Positions 8,096-18,022 are shown, numbered from the stretch's first letter. The stretch is DNA of 64,000 bases from Thermoplasmata archaeon (GCA_023265395.1 JAHFTX010000005.1:37808-101807), one strand, 5' to 3'. Notes: generated from the letters alone by a model not told the origin. Program-made: numbers and translations.

Positions 8096-9163
8096 TCAGC
8101 CGAGGCGGACATCGGTCCGCTCATCTGGACGGACCAAGTCGCCGCGCAGCGGGCGGTCCCCATCTGCTGGCGGACGGTCGGGACCGTCGCAGCCGGAGGA
8201 GGCCATTGCGCGCAGGTGGTGCATCTGCCGCTGGTGTGCACCCGCTGCCGCATGGACGCGGTCGAGCTCGAAGGTGACCTGAACGGCCTGCGCGTGCAAG
8301 GCACCCATCGCGCGACCAAGCGAATCGAGACGACCTTGAAGCGCATTGGCTTCCTGGCGCAGCTGATGGAGGGCATCGCTCAGACGGCGCTGCTCCTGCT
8401 CGTTGGTGCGAATCGCATCGGCAAGACGAGTGAGCTCACTCTGTTCGTGGGCTGCACGGCTGCGCAGACGCGCGTGCTCGGCGTGGGCATCGAGGAGCTG
8501 GGAGCGCAGGCGTGCGGCCTCGTCGGAGGAGAGGCCACCGGCTGCCAAGGTCCGCTCGAGGGCGGCGATCTGGTGGTTGACCGACTGGAGGGCCACGCTG
8601 GTGCGGTCGGAGGAGGCCCGGAGCCGTTGCAGCTGATTGTGCAGCTGGACCCCTTCACGGGTGGTTCCCACCAGCGATTCGTGGGTCTGTGCCAACTCAA
8701 GCCAGGTGCCGGCGAGCTCATCGCTCAAGGCGCGGTAGCTCTCTCGCTGCTCGGCGACCGACTGGTGCAGCCGGGCCAGGTGGTGGCGTAGGACCGCCGA
8801 GCGATCCTCCAGTGCCTGCAACGAGCGTGCATCGCTCGATAGGGCGTGGGCGATGCGTTCGCATCGATCGGGGGTCTCGGCCGGATCGGGGCGGTCGCAG
8901 CGCACCTGGGAGGTCCGGTCCATCGGACGACCCTCTGGCCGCGCCGTTGGGTCGCAGCGCGCCAATCGTGCGTCAGGACGCCCATCAGGTCGGGAATCCC
9001 CGATGGCCGGACGGTCCGTATCACCGACGCTGCCCTCGCGCGTCGGCTCGGTCGTTCGCTGGTCATTCTCATCGGCAGTGTTCGCACTGACGCCGGCCAG
9101 CACTCCGCTGGACAGCAGGGCGAGCACGGCAATCGTCGCGAGGGTCGGTTGCAATCGCATCAT
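8096..9163 (-). CDS. Secreted coiled-coil protein
   Basis: Of 355 residues, 1-27 form a signal peptide (ATIAVLALLSSGVLAG, then VSANTADEN). A short Arg/Asp/Pro-rich low-complexity segment with a few Cys (about 60-100) follows. Residues 105-320 are a continuous Gln/Glu/Leu/Arg-rich coiled coil. The C-terminus is again Asp/Arg/Pro-rich. No TM or sorting signal is visible at the end, so it is probably secreted or held by partners. ATG 9163 is supported by the SD GGAGGC (9171-9176, minus strand) at 7-nt spacing, and a GTTTATCC TATA box lies further upstream. I do not recognise the family. Confidence 0.8.
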   Translation of the reverse strand: MMRLQPTLATIAVLALLSSGVLAGVSANTADENDQRTTEPTREGSVGDTDRPAIGDSRPDGRPDARLARCDPTARPEGRPMDRTSQVRCDRPDPAETPDRCERIAHALSSDARSLQALEDRSAVLRHHLARLHQSVAEQRESYRALSDELAGTWLELAQTHESLVGTTREGVQLHNQLQRLRASSDRTSVALQSVNHQIAALERTLAAGGLSSDEAARLRSQLLDAHAEHARLRSRAAHEQSELTRLADAIRTNEQEQRRLSDALHQLRQEANALQGRLDSLGRAMGALHAQAVQVTFELDRVHAAAGAHQRQMHHLRAMASSGCDGPDRPPADGDRPLRGDLVRPDERTDVRLG

Positions 9164-9391
9164 CTGGTTCGCCTCCTTGGGCTATCCCTGTCGTGCGCAC
9201 TTGGAGGATAAACCACGATGGGGTCGAACGCTGAAAGGTAGGACAGATGCTGAATGAATGACCCCGGTGGCCGGATGGATCAGATGCAGCGGCAAGGAAC
9301 GCATGACCTGGATCGGGGGGGGGCAGGTGAATCGCCAAGAGTGGATGTGCCGGCGCTGTTGATGGTTGAAATACGCCAGATTGCTGGCCTA

Positions 9392-9417
9392 TATCGTCTA
9401 AATGTGCCAAGACGATA
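9392..9417. repeat. Inverted repeat in AT-rich intergenic island
   Basis: TATCGTCT (9392-9399) and AGACGATA (9410-9417) are a perfect 8-bp inverted repeat around a 10-nt spacer. ATATCGTC recurs at 9454-9461. It could be an operator, a hairpin in a non-coding RNA, or chance. It is 370 bp from the downstream gene, which is far for a core-promoter operator. Confidence 0.5.
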
Positions 9418-9677
9418 CCATTAATAGCGTAGATAGCAACGAAATCCGTGAGAATATCGTCGCTTTCCAAACATCCAGATCGCGGCCAGGCGTTTCCTGC
9501 CCATTGGTCCCAATGGAGGTCACTCACGATTGATCCAGCGAGCCGTGGAGCCTGGGGGCGGATCGCTCTCTTGGTGTGGCCAGCCAAGGCATTGTGAACG
9601 CGGCGGACCTGCGAACATCGAGGCAAGCATGCACGGGCTCCAAGGCCCTGTGGTGGCCATCTGGCCGGACCCACCCT

Positions 9678-9687
9678 CTTTATTAAT
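9678..9687 (+). promoter_or_regulatory. TATA box for the glycine-rich surface protein gene
   Basis: CTTTATTAAT in a GC-rich stretch predicts a start near 9710 and a leader of about 70 nt before ATG 9781. Confidence 0.55.
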
Positions 9688-9780
9688 GGTGGGACCCTGC
9701 GGGGTGGGGGTCGGTACGGCCCCTGGCTGGTTCCAGCCATAAAGGCCGCCCTACGGGATGGGGCGGTCGAGGGGTCCGAC

Positions 9781-12700
9781 ATGCTTGGGGGGCACCCGCG
9801 GCGGAGCCGCACCCTGGCGATTCTGCCACTGGTGGCGACGCTCCTGTTGCTGGGCGGGACCCCGCTGGTCGCGTGGGCAGCCAGCGCCACATCCTCAGTG
9901 GCGGAGGGCAGCGCGGCGCAGGGTCGCGCCGGGTTCATCCTTGGCCCCTGCCGCTACAGCGGCATCGGCGACTGGCTGATCGACTGCCGCGTCATCTACA
10001 GCGCGAGCACCCTCGAGGTCAATGGGGACATCACCCTGATTCCGGGCGGCGAGCTGGTCCTGACCAACGGCACGTCCCTCATCCAGCAGGACCCCGCCAA
10101 CAACCGTCGGCTGTTGATGCAGAGTGGTTCTCGCGTGGAGGTCGCCACCGGTGCGACGCTGCAGGTCGGCGACTTCCTGACCGAGCCCAATCATTTGATC
10201 ATCGTCAGCGAGGGGGGACGGATTCGTTCTGGCGGACAGGTGGAACTCCTGACAGGCGACCTGACGATGACCAACAGCACATGGGAGAACTACGCTGCGA
10301 CCGGGGGTGCGGGGCTTCCCGGGGAGGTGGCCACGTTCCTGGTGAACGAATCGACGGCGGCATTCCATGGTGTGACGCTCCGCTCCTATGGCGGCAAGGG
10401 CGGGCGCGACAGTCCCGAGACCTTCGGCGCCCCTGGAGGCAGCTCGACCGTCGCCGTCAATGCCGGAGCAATCGGGGCATCGGTGCTTGACTTCCGCGGT
10501 GGCGACGGCGGCGACGGCCCCAACGGCGGCGCCGCCAAGTCCGCCTTCGGCGGCGGCACGGGCGGGCAGGCCAACGCCAGCCTCTCGACAGGCAGCCTCA
10601 GCGGTGGGAGCCTCACCGTCGTCGGCGGCCGTGGCGGCCGTGGCGGCGCCGGGGGACCTGGAGGGACCAGCAATGGAGGCAGCGGCGGACCCGGCGGCGA
10701 CGGTGGTGCAGCGCTGCTCAACATGGGCGATGCCCAAGGCGAGGCGGCGATCGACGAAGGGGAACGCCTGGCTATTGGCGGCGGCGATGCCGGTGACGGG
10801 GGTGCTGGAGGGAGCTCCGACGCCGCCAACGGCGGCAACGGCGGCAACGGCGGTCGTGGCGGTCGCTCGTTCATCGAGGTGCGGTGCAGCAATTTCGCCC
10901 TCGGTCAAGGAGGCGACGTGCGCGCCTCCGCCGGTGACGGTGGCAAGGGTGGCCAATGGGGTGCGCTCAACCCCGGCGCCCCCTCGGGCAAGGACGGTTC
11001 CCCCGGCGCTGGCGGCACCGGCGGCGATGTCGAGGTGTGGCTCGCGTGCAGTGCCGAGGTCGACGTCGATCAGGGAAACGTCACGGCCTACGCGGGCCAG
11101 GGCGGCAAGGGCGGCGTCGGCGAGAGCGTCGGCGGCGATGGAGGCAATGGTGGGAGCGCGACGCTTCAGGTCAACGCGAGCTCCTCGATCGCGTTCCGCG
11201 GGAGTGCGACTCTGCACTGCAGTCTGGGTGCACGCGGCGGCGATGGTGGCAACGGCGCCCCCGTCAACGGCGCAGGCAAGAGCGGCAACGGCGGGGTCGG
11301 AGGAGTGAGCAACATCTTCCTTCACACCTGGGACCGCTCCCCCACCGACACCATCGTCGGGGACTACTGCAACCTGGTCTCCGAGCCGCCCTTGGGCGGG
11401 GTGAGCGAGACCTTCCCCAACGCCCCTTTCACCCGTGGCAGCTCCGGTGCCCCAGGCTCGAGCCGTCTGGTCTTCGACACCCAGCAGACCACCCTCTCCC
11501 ACTCCATCACCGGGACCCTGCTGGAGGGGTTCGACGGCACCGACCACGGGACGCTACGGGAGGTCGAGGTCCACAACGCTGACCGCGCCGCGGTCATCGA
11601 CCCGATTCCCGGCGGCCCGCCGGTGCAGGCGCAGGTGGAGGTCTACTACACCCTGTGCGTGCGTGCCCGACCTGGGGACGTCGGGCCCCCGCCGGCATCG
11701 GCGACGGTCAAGGTCTTCGTCGGGGCCGACGACCCCGCTCCCTTGAGCCGACCCATCGGCGGGCCGTCGTTCCAGACCTGCTTTGCCGATGTGCTGGCCC
11801 AGGTCATCACGGTCACCACCAGCGACATCCGTGAGATCACCGTCACCGCTGAGTACCCCGATGGTGCATTGGCCAAGTCGCAGAAGCTGGTGGTCACCCG
11901 CAGCCTGACCTGCGGACCTCCGGTGACCAAGGACAACTGCATCCAGCTGGTCGCGACGGGCAACCGCGCCGCTCCTTCGGTCACCATCGACAACCCGATC
12001 GCCACCGAGGTGATCAAGTCCGAGAACCTCGCCGGCGGCATCTACTACACCTCGGGCGAGGCCCGCGCTGATGAGGACCGTGAGGGGGACATCGGCGAGG
12101 TAGTCATCCGCATCCGCAGCGACCCCGAGACCGGCAGCGGGGAGATCAAGGCGGAGTTCCGTTGGGTCAAGGAGGGTGGCGCCTGGCGCCTGATGGGCTC
12201 GGTGTTGCCTGGCCAAAGCCCCGCGTCGATCGGGCCGCAGCGGATCCGTTGGGAGGTCCCCTGGAACATCGGGGCCTTCGACAACCAGACCAAGGCCTAC
12301 CTCTACCCCACGGGGATCTACCTGCTCTCGGCGCGCACCTTCGACGGCACGTTCTGGTCCGACGACCTCGGCCGCGGCGGGGTGCTCTTCTCCGACATCA
12401 CCGTGACCATCCAGCAGCCGCCCATCCCCGTCGAGCCGCCGCTCCTCGACCCGACCTACAAGTTCGACCCCTCCTGCACGATCCTCGTGCGTACCGACGG
12501 TTGCACCGTCATCTTCGAGGCCCCGCCCATCGTCAGCGTACCCGCGGGCATCAGCGTGCTCCGCATGGAGTGGGATTTCAACAACGACGGCAAAGCCGAT
12601 CGCAGCTACATCCCTGGTACGGCCAGCGGCCAGGTGCCGGACACCCCTGCCAACGTCGAGGTGGTCTTCCAGGAGCCAGGACTCAAGCAGGCGCGGTACA

Positions 12701-14802
12701 CCGTCTATCCTGACCTGGGGCGCGCCATCATCAAGAACATCCGCATCACTGTCGCCAAGGAGCCCCTGCCGCCGGTACAGCAGGACCTGTTCCCGATCTA
12801 TGCCGGCGTGGCGGTCATCATCGGCGCCTTCGGTGCCGTGGTGATGCTCAACAACCTGCAGTACCGCCGCAGGGTCCTCGACCGAATCGAGGAGCTGCGG
12901 ACGGTCAGCCGTGTCGAGATCGAAGGGATCTTCTGCCCCCGCTGCAACTTCGAGCTACCTGCAGCGGGGGCCGCCTGCATCCGTTGTGCCGCTACCGATG
13001 CGGTCGGCGATGTACGAGCGGTCATCAGCAAGATCCGCACCCGCGGTGTCAACCTCGTCGACGCCGAGGGGGTCCTCAACGATGCCGTGGACTTGCTCGA
13101 GCAGGGCTCCTTCATCGAGGCCATCGCCAAGGCAGAGGACGCCCGGAAGAATACCCAGGTCATCTCCCAGGACTTCGTCAACGTCGAAGCGCTCGTCAAG
13201 GTCCACGAGAAACGACTCCAAGACCTCAAGGACGAGTTCGGGCGGCGTGTCGAGCTGCCCGAGTCGCCTGCCGACCGTGAGCTCTACCAGGCCAAGCTGG
13301 CCCTGGGCCGGGGCGATTTCCCGACGGTCTTCTCGCACCTGACGAACGTCGAAGGGACCTACGAGCTGTCTCGCGACCAGTGGCGGCTGTTCATGGTCGA
13401 TGACAAGATCCTGACCGTCGACCGGATGATCGCCAACGTCCGCTCCCGTGGAATCAAGGTCGGAGAGGCGGAGGACCTCGTTGCCAAGGCCCGCGCCGCC
13501 TACACCAGCGGGGAGAAGGCCCAGTCCCTGCAGACCATCGAGGAGGCCGAGCGGGCGATCCGCGAGATCAACAAGACCTTCATCAACGCCTCGGAGAAGC
13601 TCCAGAACGCCGAGGGGAGGTACGCCGATGGCATCGCCAAGGGCACCATCGAGGGGATGCAAACGGAGGGGCAGGCCGCAGCGGAGCGCGCTGGTGGGCT
13701 GCTCGAGCAGCTGCGCCAGGCCTTCCGGGACGGCCTCTATCCCAACGTCCTGGAGATCTATCGCGAACTCGACAAGGTCCTGCCCAAGACCAAGCGCAAG
13801 GCCAAGGACCTCGACTGGCCCGACCAGGCCGAGCGGCTGACCGAGCAGGTGGCCGCCTACGCCGCCAAGGAGCAGGCGGAGGCGCAGGCCAAGCCGACCT
13901 TCTCCTTTGCGTCGAGCAGCGAGACCCCCGAACCGCCGACGGTACTGGAGGCGCGCGCGCAGATCGCTCGAGCCCTCGAGCTCGTCGCCCAGGCCCAGGC
14001 GGCAGGGTTGGACGTCACCGACCCTGTGACGATGGTCTCGACCGCGCAAGACCGTGCCCAAGTGGGTCAGACCTCCGAGGCCAAGGACCTGGCCACCAAC
14101 GCGGCCTTCCTGATCGGGGAACTCCTGCGGGCCCTGGGAATCTCCATCGACGAGGCTCGGGTCGCCGCGGCGATGGCCACCGCCGGGGGCTCGATGGGTG
14201 CGGCGGAGTACGCTACCGAACACCCGCAGGCTGCGACGGCTCCGGGGCCATCACACGGCGCTGGGGGCGACAGCCTCGAAGCTGCCCTTGCGGCCGCACA
14301 GGCAGCCTCCCTGGCGGAGGGCCAGACCCCTACCCCAACGGCCGCTTCCGCCGCTGCAGCGACGACCGCGCAGGCGATGCAGGCCGAGAGCAAGTCCTCC
14401 TGCCCTGGCTGCAGCAAGCCCATCAAGGCACGCTGGAAGACCTGCCCCTACTGCGGCATCGACCTCGCCAGCCCAGGGCCTGCACCCGCCGGACCGGCAC
14501 CGGCGGAGCAGGTGCAGACCTACTCTGACCCCAACGAGGTGGTGACGACGCAGGAGTACGCTTCCGGTCAAGCGGACTCGGCCCCCGGGTATGGGCCAGA
14601 GAGAGCGACCTCGCAGGCCTATGCGCCCGTGTCGACCGAGCAGAGCCTTGAGTATCAGCCGCAAGTCCAGGAACTGCGGGCCGAGAGCCCCGCAGTGCAC
14701 CCCTCCCCTGCCCCCGAGGAGGCCGCGAGCACGTGCAGTTCGTGCGGCAAGAACCGCAAGTCCCGGTGGAAGAGCTGCCCCTACTGCGGCCAGGTGTTCT
14801 AG
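9781..14802 (+). CDS. Giant Gly-rich surface protein with TM, coiled cytoplasmic tail and three zinc ribbons
   Basis: 1673 residues with a signal peptide at 1-38. A beta-rich head is followed at about 204-514 by a Gly-rich region built of GGxGGxGG runs (GGRGGRGGAGGPGG type). More beta-sandwich-like modules follow, then a TM helix at 1002-1024 (IYAGVAVIIGAFGAVVML). The cytoplasmic part starts with a zinc ribbon (Cys1052, 1055, 1066, 1069) and continues with repeated helical pairs of the kind VAKARAAYTSGEKAQSLQ to about 1470. An Ala/Pro-rich linker and two more ribbons follow: Cys1541/1544/1555/1558 and Cys1652/1655/1666/1669, both with the pattern CxxC...RWKxCPYCG. The extracellular half probably forms an extended stalk or matrix contact, and the tail a protein-binding scaffold. 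ATG 9781 gives a clean signal peptide. The next gene follows at 133 bp and has related architecture. Confidence 0.85.
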   Translation: MLGGHPRRSRTLAILPLVATLLLLGGTPLVAWAASATSSVAEGSAAQGRAGFILGPCRYSGIGDWLIDCRVIYSASTLEVNGDITLIPGGELVLTNGTSLIQQDPANNRRLLMQSGSRVEVATGATLQVGDFLTEPNHLIIVSEGGRIRSGGQVELLTGDLTMTNSTWENYAATGGAGLPGEVATFLVNESTAAFHGVTLRSYGGKGGRDSPETFGAPGGSSTVAVNAGAIGASVLDFRGGDGGDGPNGGAAKSAFGGGTGGQANASLSTGSLSGGSLTVVGGRGGRGGAGGPGGTSNGGSGGPGGDGGAALLNMGDAQGEAAIDEGERLAIGGGDAGDGGAGGSSDAANGGNGGNGGRGGRSFIEVRCSNFALGQGGDVRASAGDGGKGGQWGALNPGAPSGKDGSPGAGGTGGDVEVWLACSAEVDVDQGNVTAYAGQGGKGGVGESVGGDGGNGGSATLQVNASSSIAFRGSATLHCSLGARGGDGGNGAPVNGAGKSGNGGVGGVSNIFLHTWDRSPTDTIVGDYCNLVSEPPLGGVSETFPNAPFTRGSSGAPGSSRLVFDTQQTTLSHSITGTLLEGFDGTDHGTLREVEVHNADRAAVIDPIPGGPPVQAQVEVYYTLCVRARPGDVGPPPASATVKVFVGADDPAPLSRPIGGPSFQTCFADVLAQVITVTTSDIREITVTAEYPDGALAKSQKLVVTRSLTCGPPVTKDNCIQLVATGNRAAPSVTIDNPIATEVIKSENLAGGIYYTSGEARADEDREGDIGEVVIRIRSDPETGSGEIKAEFRWVKEGGAWRLMGSVLPGQSPASIGPQRIRWEVPWNIGAFDNQTKAYLYPTGIYLLSARTFDGTFWSDDLGRGGVLFSDITVTIQQPPIPVEPPLLDPTYKFDPSCTILVRTDGCTVIFEAPPIVSVPAGISVLRMEWDFNNDGKADRSYIPGTASGQVPDTPANVEVVFQEPGLKQARYTVYPDLGRAIIKNIRITVAKEPLPPVQQDLFPIYAGVAVIIGAFGAVVMLNNLQYRRRVLDRIEELRTVSRVEIEGIFCPRCNFELPAAGAACIRCAATDAVGDVRAVISKIRTRGVNLVDAEGVLNDAVDLLEQGSFIEAIAKAEDARKNTQVISQDFVNVEALVKVHEKRLQDLKDEFGRRVELPESPADRELYQAKLALGRGDFPTVFSHLTNVEGTYELSRDQWRLFMVDDKILTVDRMIANVRSRGIKVGEAEDLVAKARAAYTSGEKAQSLQTIEEAERAIREINKTFINASEKLQNAEGRYADGIAKGTIEGMQTEGQAAAERAGGLLEQLRQAFRDGLYPNVLEIYRELDKVLPKTKRKAKDLDWPDQAERLTEQVAAYAAKEQAEAQAKPTFSFASSSETPEPPTVLEARAQIARALELVAQAQAAGLDVTDPVTMVSTAQDRAQVGQTSEAKDLATNAAFLIGELLRALGISIDEARVAAAMATAGGSMGAAEYATEHPQAATAPGPSHGAGGDSLEAALAAAQAASLAEGQTPTPTAASAAAATTAQAMQAESKSSCPGCSKPIKARWKTCPYCGIDLASPGPAPAGPAPAEQVQTYSDPNEVVTTQEYASGQADSAPGYGPERATSQAYAPVSTEQSLEYQPQVQELRAESPAVHPSPAPEEAASTCSSCGKNRKSRWKSCPYCGQVF

Positions 14803-14935
14803 GGCGCCGGAGGGGCGTTCGAGGACCCCCCACAACCTTTAACCTCCGACGACCGGCACTCGGGTGCACCTGTGCGGGCGAGGAGTGGGTGGCTGGGCCT
14901 CCCCTCACCGACCTGTCCACGGGGTGGTGGTCAAC

Positions 14936-17881
14936 ATGGCCCGCGGTGCCCAAGGTCTGCTGTCGTTGCTGTCTGTCCTGCTGCTGCTGAGTGCCCCGGT
15001 GATGGCGCTGGCGCAACCGAGCGCCCCGGCAAGCGATTCCCCGTTCACTCCTGATGGATCCAGCGCTGGTGAGCACCTGACGCAGCCGTATGCCCTGGAG
15101 CCGCGACCGGTCACCCCGTCGAGCTCCCGCGCCGCGCCTGACTACCCCGACGGCTTCGTCGAATTCGAGATGGGCGGCGTCTCCGAGTACCACATGATCA
15201 TCCCGCGCGACACCGACCTCGAACGTGCTGAAGTGACCCTGCGTGCCTCGGCGGTGCAGGCACCCGTGCCGCTGACCTACTATTACAACTACAGCATCGT
15301 TGGCAGCTCCAACGCCTGGTCGGGCCAAGGCAGCTCCTCGGCGACCGGTCCGCCCGAGAACTACGAGAGCAGCCCCTTCATCCCTGGCGACTTCACCCAG
15401 ATCGCCACCGACGATGGCGTCGCCAAGAGCACCCAGATCACGGGAAGCCAGAATCCGTATCACCACTTCGCCGTCTCGCTGCAGAAGTTCCCCATCACCC
15501 AGCTGACGATCAGCTGGAAGGGACGCGCCTCGACGGTCGAGAGCCCCAGTTCAGCCACCGCCACCATCTACGTCTACAACGGCGTCACGGAGGAGTGGGA
15601 GTCCATCGGGAGTAATTCGGCCTCCACCTACACCCGCATCGACTTCACCACGTCGGAGGACGCCGACGACTACCTCGCGCCGGACGGATACATGCACATC
15701 CTGGCGCTGGGGGAACGCTCCCAACAGCAGTGGGGCTCGATCTGGGCGACCATCTACACCGATTGGCTGGAGGTCAAGGCGGTGACCAGCTGGTGGTATA
15801 CGTTCAACCCCTCCCTCGACATCGGCGGCAACGGCGGCACCCCCGACTGGCTCTACTTCGGCGTGTTCCGCACCGAGCAGACCCTCGACGAGCCCGACTT
15901 CAAGAACCGCATCCAGGAGGCGATCGATGTCGCCACCGCTGCGGCCAGTCCCGACCAGTACAACATCGATGTGGTGTTCAAGTTCAGCAGCCTCACCAAG
16001 GGGAAGATCGAGCTGGTCAACTGGGTGCTCAAGAAGGAGTCACCCCCCTACATATTCCTCCCCGATGAGACCTTCACCATCCTCGAGGACATCGACACCC
16101 CCAAGCTGATCGACTTGTGGGACTTCACCTCCGATGACGGCGAAGTCGCCGCGATGATCTACTCTGTCGCCAAACAGGAGGACAGCTCCAGACTGAGCGT
16201 CCGCATCAACGCCGATGGCCACCACCTCGACGTCGAGACCCCCACCAACGACTGGTCCGGCAGCGCCTGGTTCCAGATCCAAGGCAGTGATGACACCCTC
16301 AAGACCTCCACGAGCAACAAGTTCCACATCGGCGTCACACCCGTCAACGACCGGCCGAAGCTGATCAACCCCGGGCTGCTGGTCGCCGACGAGGGGGTGC
16401 CCTTCACCTACGTGCTCCGTGCCACCGACCCCGACGGTGATGACCTGATCATCAGCACCAACACGGACCTGTTCAGCCTCCAGCCCGTCCCCGGCACCCC
16501 CAACTCGGCGTTGATCGCCTTCACCCCCACCAACGAGCAGGTCGGGGAACACCCGCTGAGCATCGTCATCACCGACCCATCGGGATGGGCGGACAACCGC
16601 ATCGTCGTCCTCAACGTCAGGGACCTCAACATCGACCCGACGCTCGATACCATCGACGACATCGTCGCCACAGAGGACAAGCCCTTCGAGCTCCAGCTGA
16701 TGGCCGAGGACGAGGACCTGCCCAACGGTGACGTGTTGCGATTCGCCGATGACAGTCCCTTCTTCGACGTCAGCCGCGACGGTAAGATCTACTTCATCCC
16801 CACCAACGAGATGGTCGGCACCTCGCAAGTGACCTTCTCGGTCGCCGACGCCCGTGGGGGCTATGCCGAGCAGACCGTCTCTGTGACCGTGATCAACGTC
16901 AACGACCCACCGGTCATCCCCGACATCCCCGCCCAGATCGCCCTTGAGGACGAACCCTTCGAGCTGCGGGTCGACGCCTTCGACCCTGACTTTGGGGACC
17001 AGCTGCAGTTCAGCGATGACTCGGAGATGTTCGACATCAACACGCGCACCGGGAAGATCACCTTCAACCCGACGCAGGAGAACGTCGGGACCCACAAGAT
17101 CGCGATCACCGTCAAGGACAAGCACCAGTCCCCCGACCGGGCGACCTTCACCCTCGAAGTCATCAACGTCAACGACCCACCGGCCAACGCCACCATCACC
17201 ATCAACCCCCCCGATGGCAAGATCGTCCAGGGTGACAAGATCATCCTCGAGGGGACGGCCACCGATTCCGACAAGGACGAATTGGAGTACTCCTGGGAGG
17301 ACAGCAACGGCATCAACCTCGGGACGGGCCGCTCCTTCGTCTCCTCAGACCTGCCTCCGGGGAGCCATGACCTGATCTTGGTGGTCAAGGACGAAGCGGG
17401 GCTGACCACCACAGCGACGGTGACGATCAAGGTCGAGTCGGCCAACACCGGTCCTGCAGGGACCACCACCGTCGGCGGCGTCCCCTACTTCGTGCTGCTG
17501 GCCATCGTCGCCACCGCCGTCGTCGCTGGCGGGCTGGTGGTGTGGCACCGCACCAAGCCTCTGGCCGAGGAGCTGGCCGAGGCCGACACCATCGAGATGC
17601 CGCTGCCGCCACCCGGGAGCGTGCCTGGGCCTGCCGTCGGCCTGCCGCCGCCAGTCGCGGGCAGCGGATACCTTGGCGCGGCCGAGGACTCCTATGCGCT
17701 CCCGCCCCCGGGCGGAGCACCGCAGATGCTCCCAGCGAGCACCGATGTCAGCTTCGACGCCAACGGCACTGCTGTTGGCGCTGGACCGCCTTGCCCCCAC
17801 TGCGGCGCTGCCGGCATGATGCCCCTAGGATCGAGCAACGCATGGGTCTGCCCCGCCTGCGGCAACACCCAGTCGATGTAG
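14936..17881 (+). CDS. Surface protein with lectin-like head, cadherin-like repeats, TM and zinc ribbon
   Basis: 981 residues. The signal peptide ends near LSAPVMALAQ. Residues about 80-300 are aromatic, Ser/Tyr/Trp-rich and look like a jelly-roll/lectin-type sandwich. From about 370 to 830 there are four or five cadherin/Ig-like modules separated by VNDPPV-type linkers with acidic Ca-binding-like motifs (DPDGDD, DSDKDE). A TM helix follows at 848-870 (VLLAIVATAVVAGGLVVW), then a Pro-rich cytoplasmic tail with one zinc ribbon (Cys953, 956, 972, 975). ATG 14936 is preferred over 14864 because it begins the signal peptide and follows a GGTGGTG SD-like run. It is probably co-expressed with the preceding gene. 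Confidence 0.85.
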   Translation: MARGAQGLLSLLSVLLLLSAPVMALAQPSAPASDSPFTPDGSSAGEHLTQPYALEPRPVTPSSSRAAPDYPDGFVEFEMGGVSEYHMIIPRDTDLERAEVTLRASAVQAPVPLTYYYNYSIVGSSNAWSGQGSSSATGPPENYESSPFIPGDFTQIATDDGVAKSTQITGSQNPYHHFAVSLQKFPITQLTISWKGRASTVESPSSATATIYVYNGVTEEWESIGSNSASTYTRIDFTTSEDADDYLAPDGYMHILALGERSQQQWGSIWATIYTDWLEVKAVTSWWYTFNPSLDIGGNGGTPDWLYFGVFRTEQTLDEPDFKNRIQEAIDVATAAASPDQYNIDVVFKFSSLTKGKIELVNWVLKKESPPYIFLPDETFTILEDIDTPKLIDLWDFTSDDGEVAAMIYSVAKQEDSSRLSVRINADGHHLDVETPTNDWSGSAWFQIQGSDDTLKTSTSNKFHIGVTPVNDRPKLINPGLLVADEGVPFTYVLRATDPDGDDLIISTNTDLFSLQPVPGTPNSALIAFTPTNEQVGEHPLSIVITDPSGWADNRIVVLNVRDLNIDPTLDTIDDIVATEDKPFELQLMAEDEDLPNGDVLRFADDSPFFDVSRDGKIYFIPTNEMVGTSQVTFSVADARGGYAEQTVSVTVINVNDPPVIPDIPAQIALEDEPFELRVDAFDPDFGDQLQFSDDSEMFDINTRTGKITFNPTQENVGTHKIAITVKDKHQSPDRATFTLEVINVNDPPANATITINPPDGKIVQGDKIILEGTATDSDKDELEYSWEDSNGINLGTGRSFVSSDLPPGSHDLILVVKDEAGLTTTATVTIKVESANTGPAGTTTVGGVPYFVLLAIVATAVVAGGLVVWHRTKPLAEELAEADTIEMPLPPPGSVPGPAVGLPPPVAGSGYLGAAEDSYALPPPGGAPQMLPASTDVSFDANGTAVGAGPPCPHCGAAGMMPLGSSNAWVCPACGNTQSM

Positions 17882-17904
17882 GGCTGATCGGCCAGACGGA
17901 CCCC

Positions 17905-17936
17905 GCCCCGAGCGCCCACGAAGGGTCGCTCGGGGC
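17905..17936. terminator. Hairpin between convergent genes
   Basis: GCCCCGAGCG (17905-17914) and CGCTCGGGGC (17927-17936) form a perfect 10-bp stem with a 12-nt loop. It lies 23 bp after the surface-protein stop and 86 bp from the stop of the convergent roadblock gene. The T-run expected of a bacterial terminator is absent, so terminator function is an inference from position. Confidence 0.5.
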
Positions 17937-18022
17937 TCCGTGCCTAAGGAAGCGCCCGAGCTGCTCACCTGCGGGAGCATGACGATCAGTGCTGGCCACA
18001 CCTGACCAGCGGAGGGAGCGGC

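Larger units (their letters stand above)
9164..9780. other. Intergenic region (617 bp) between divergent envelope genes
   Basis: No convincing gene was found here; the short frames have poor composition. The left end holds the SD and a TATA box (9205-9214, minus strand GGTTTATCC) of the secreted coiled-coil gene. The middle, about 9355-9480, is clearly AT-richer than the surroundings and carries an 8-bp inverted repeat (9392-9417). The right end holds the TATA box of the glycine-rich protein gene (9678-9687). A second weak box, CATAAAGG, lies near 9738. Confidence 0.6.

Noticed and set aside
10390..11320. Collagen-like or CRISPR-like repeat in the Gly-rich region
   Set aside because: No Gly-X-Y period with Pro, and no constant repeat-spacer units; it is coding low complexity.
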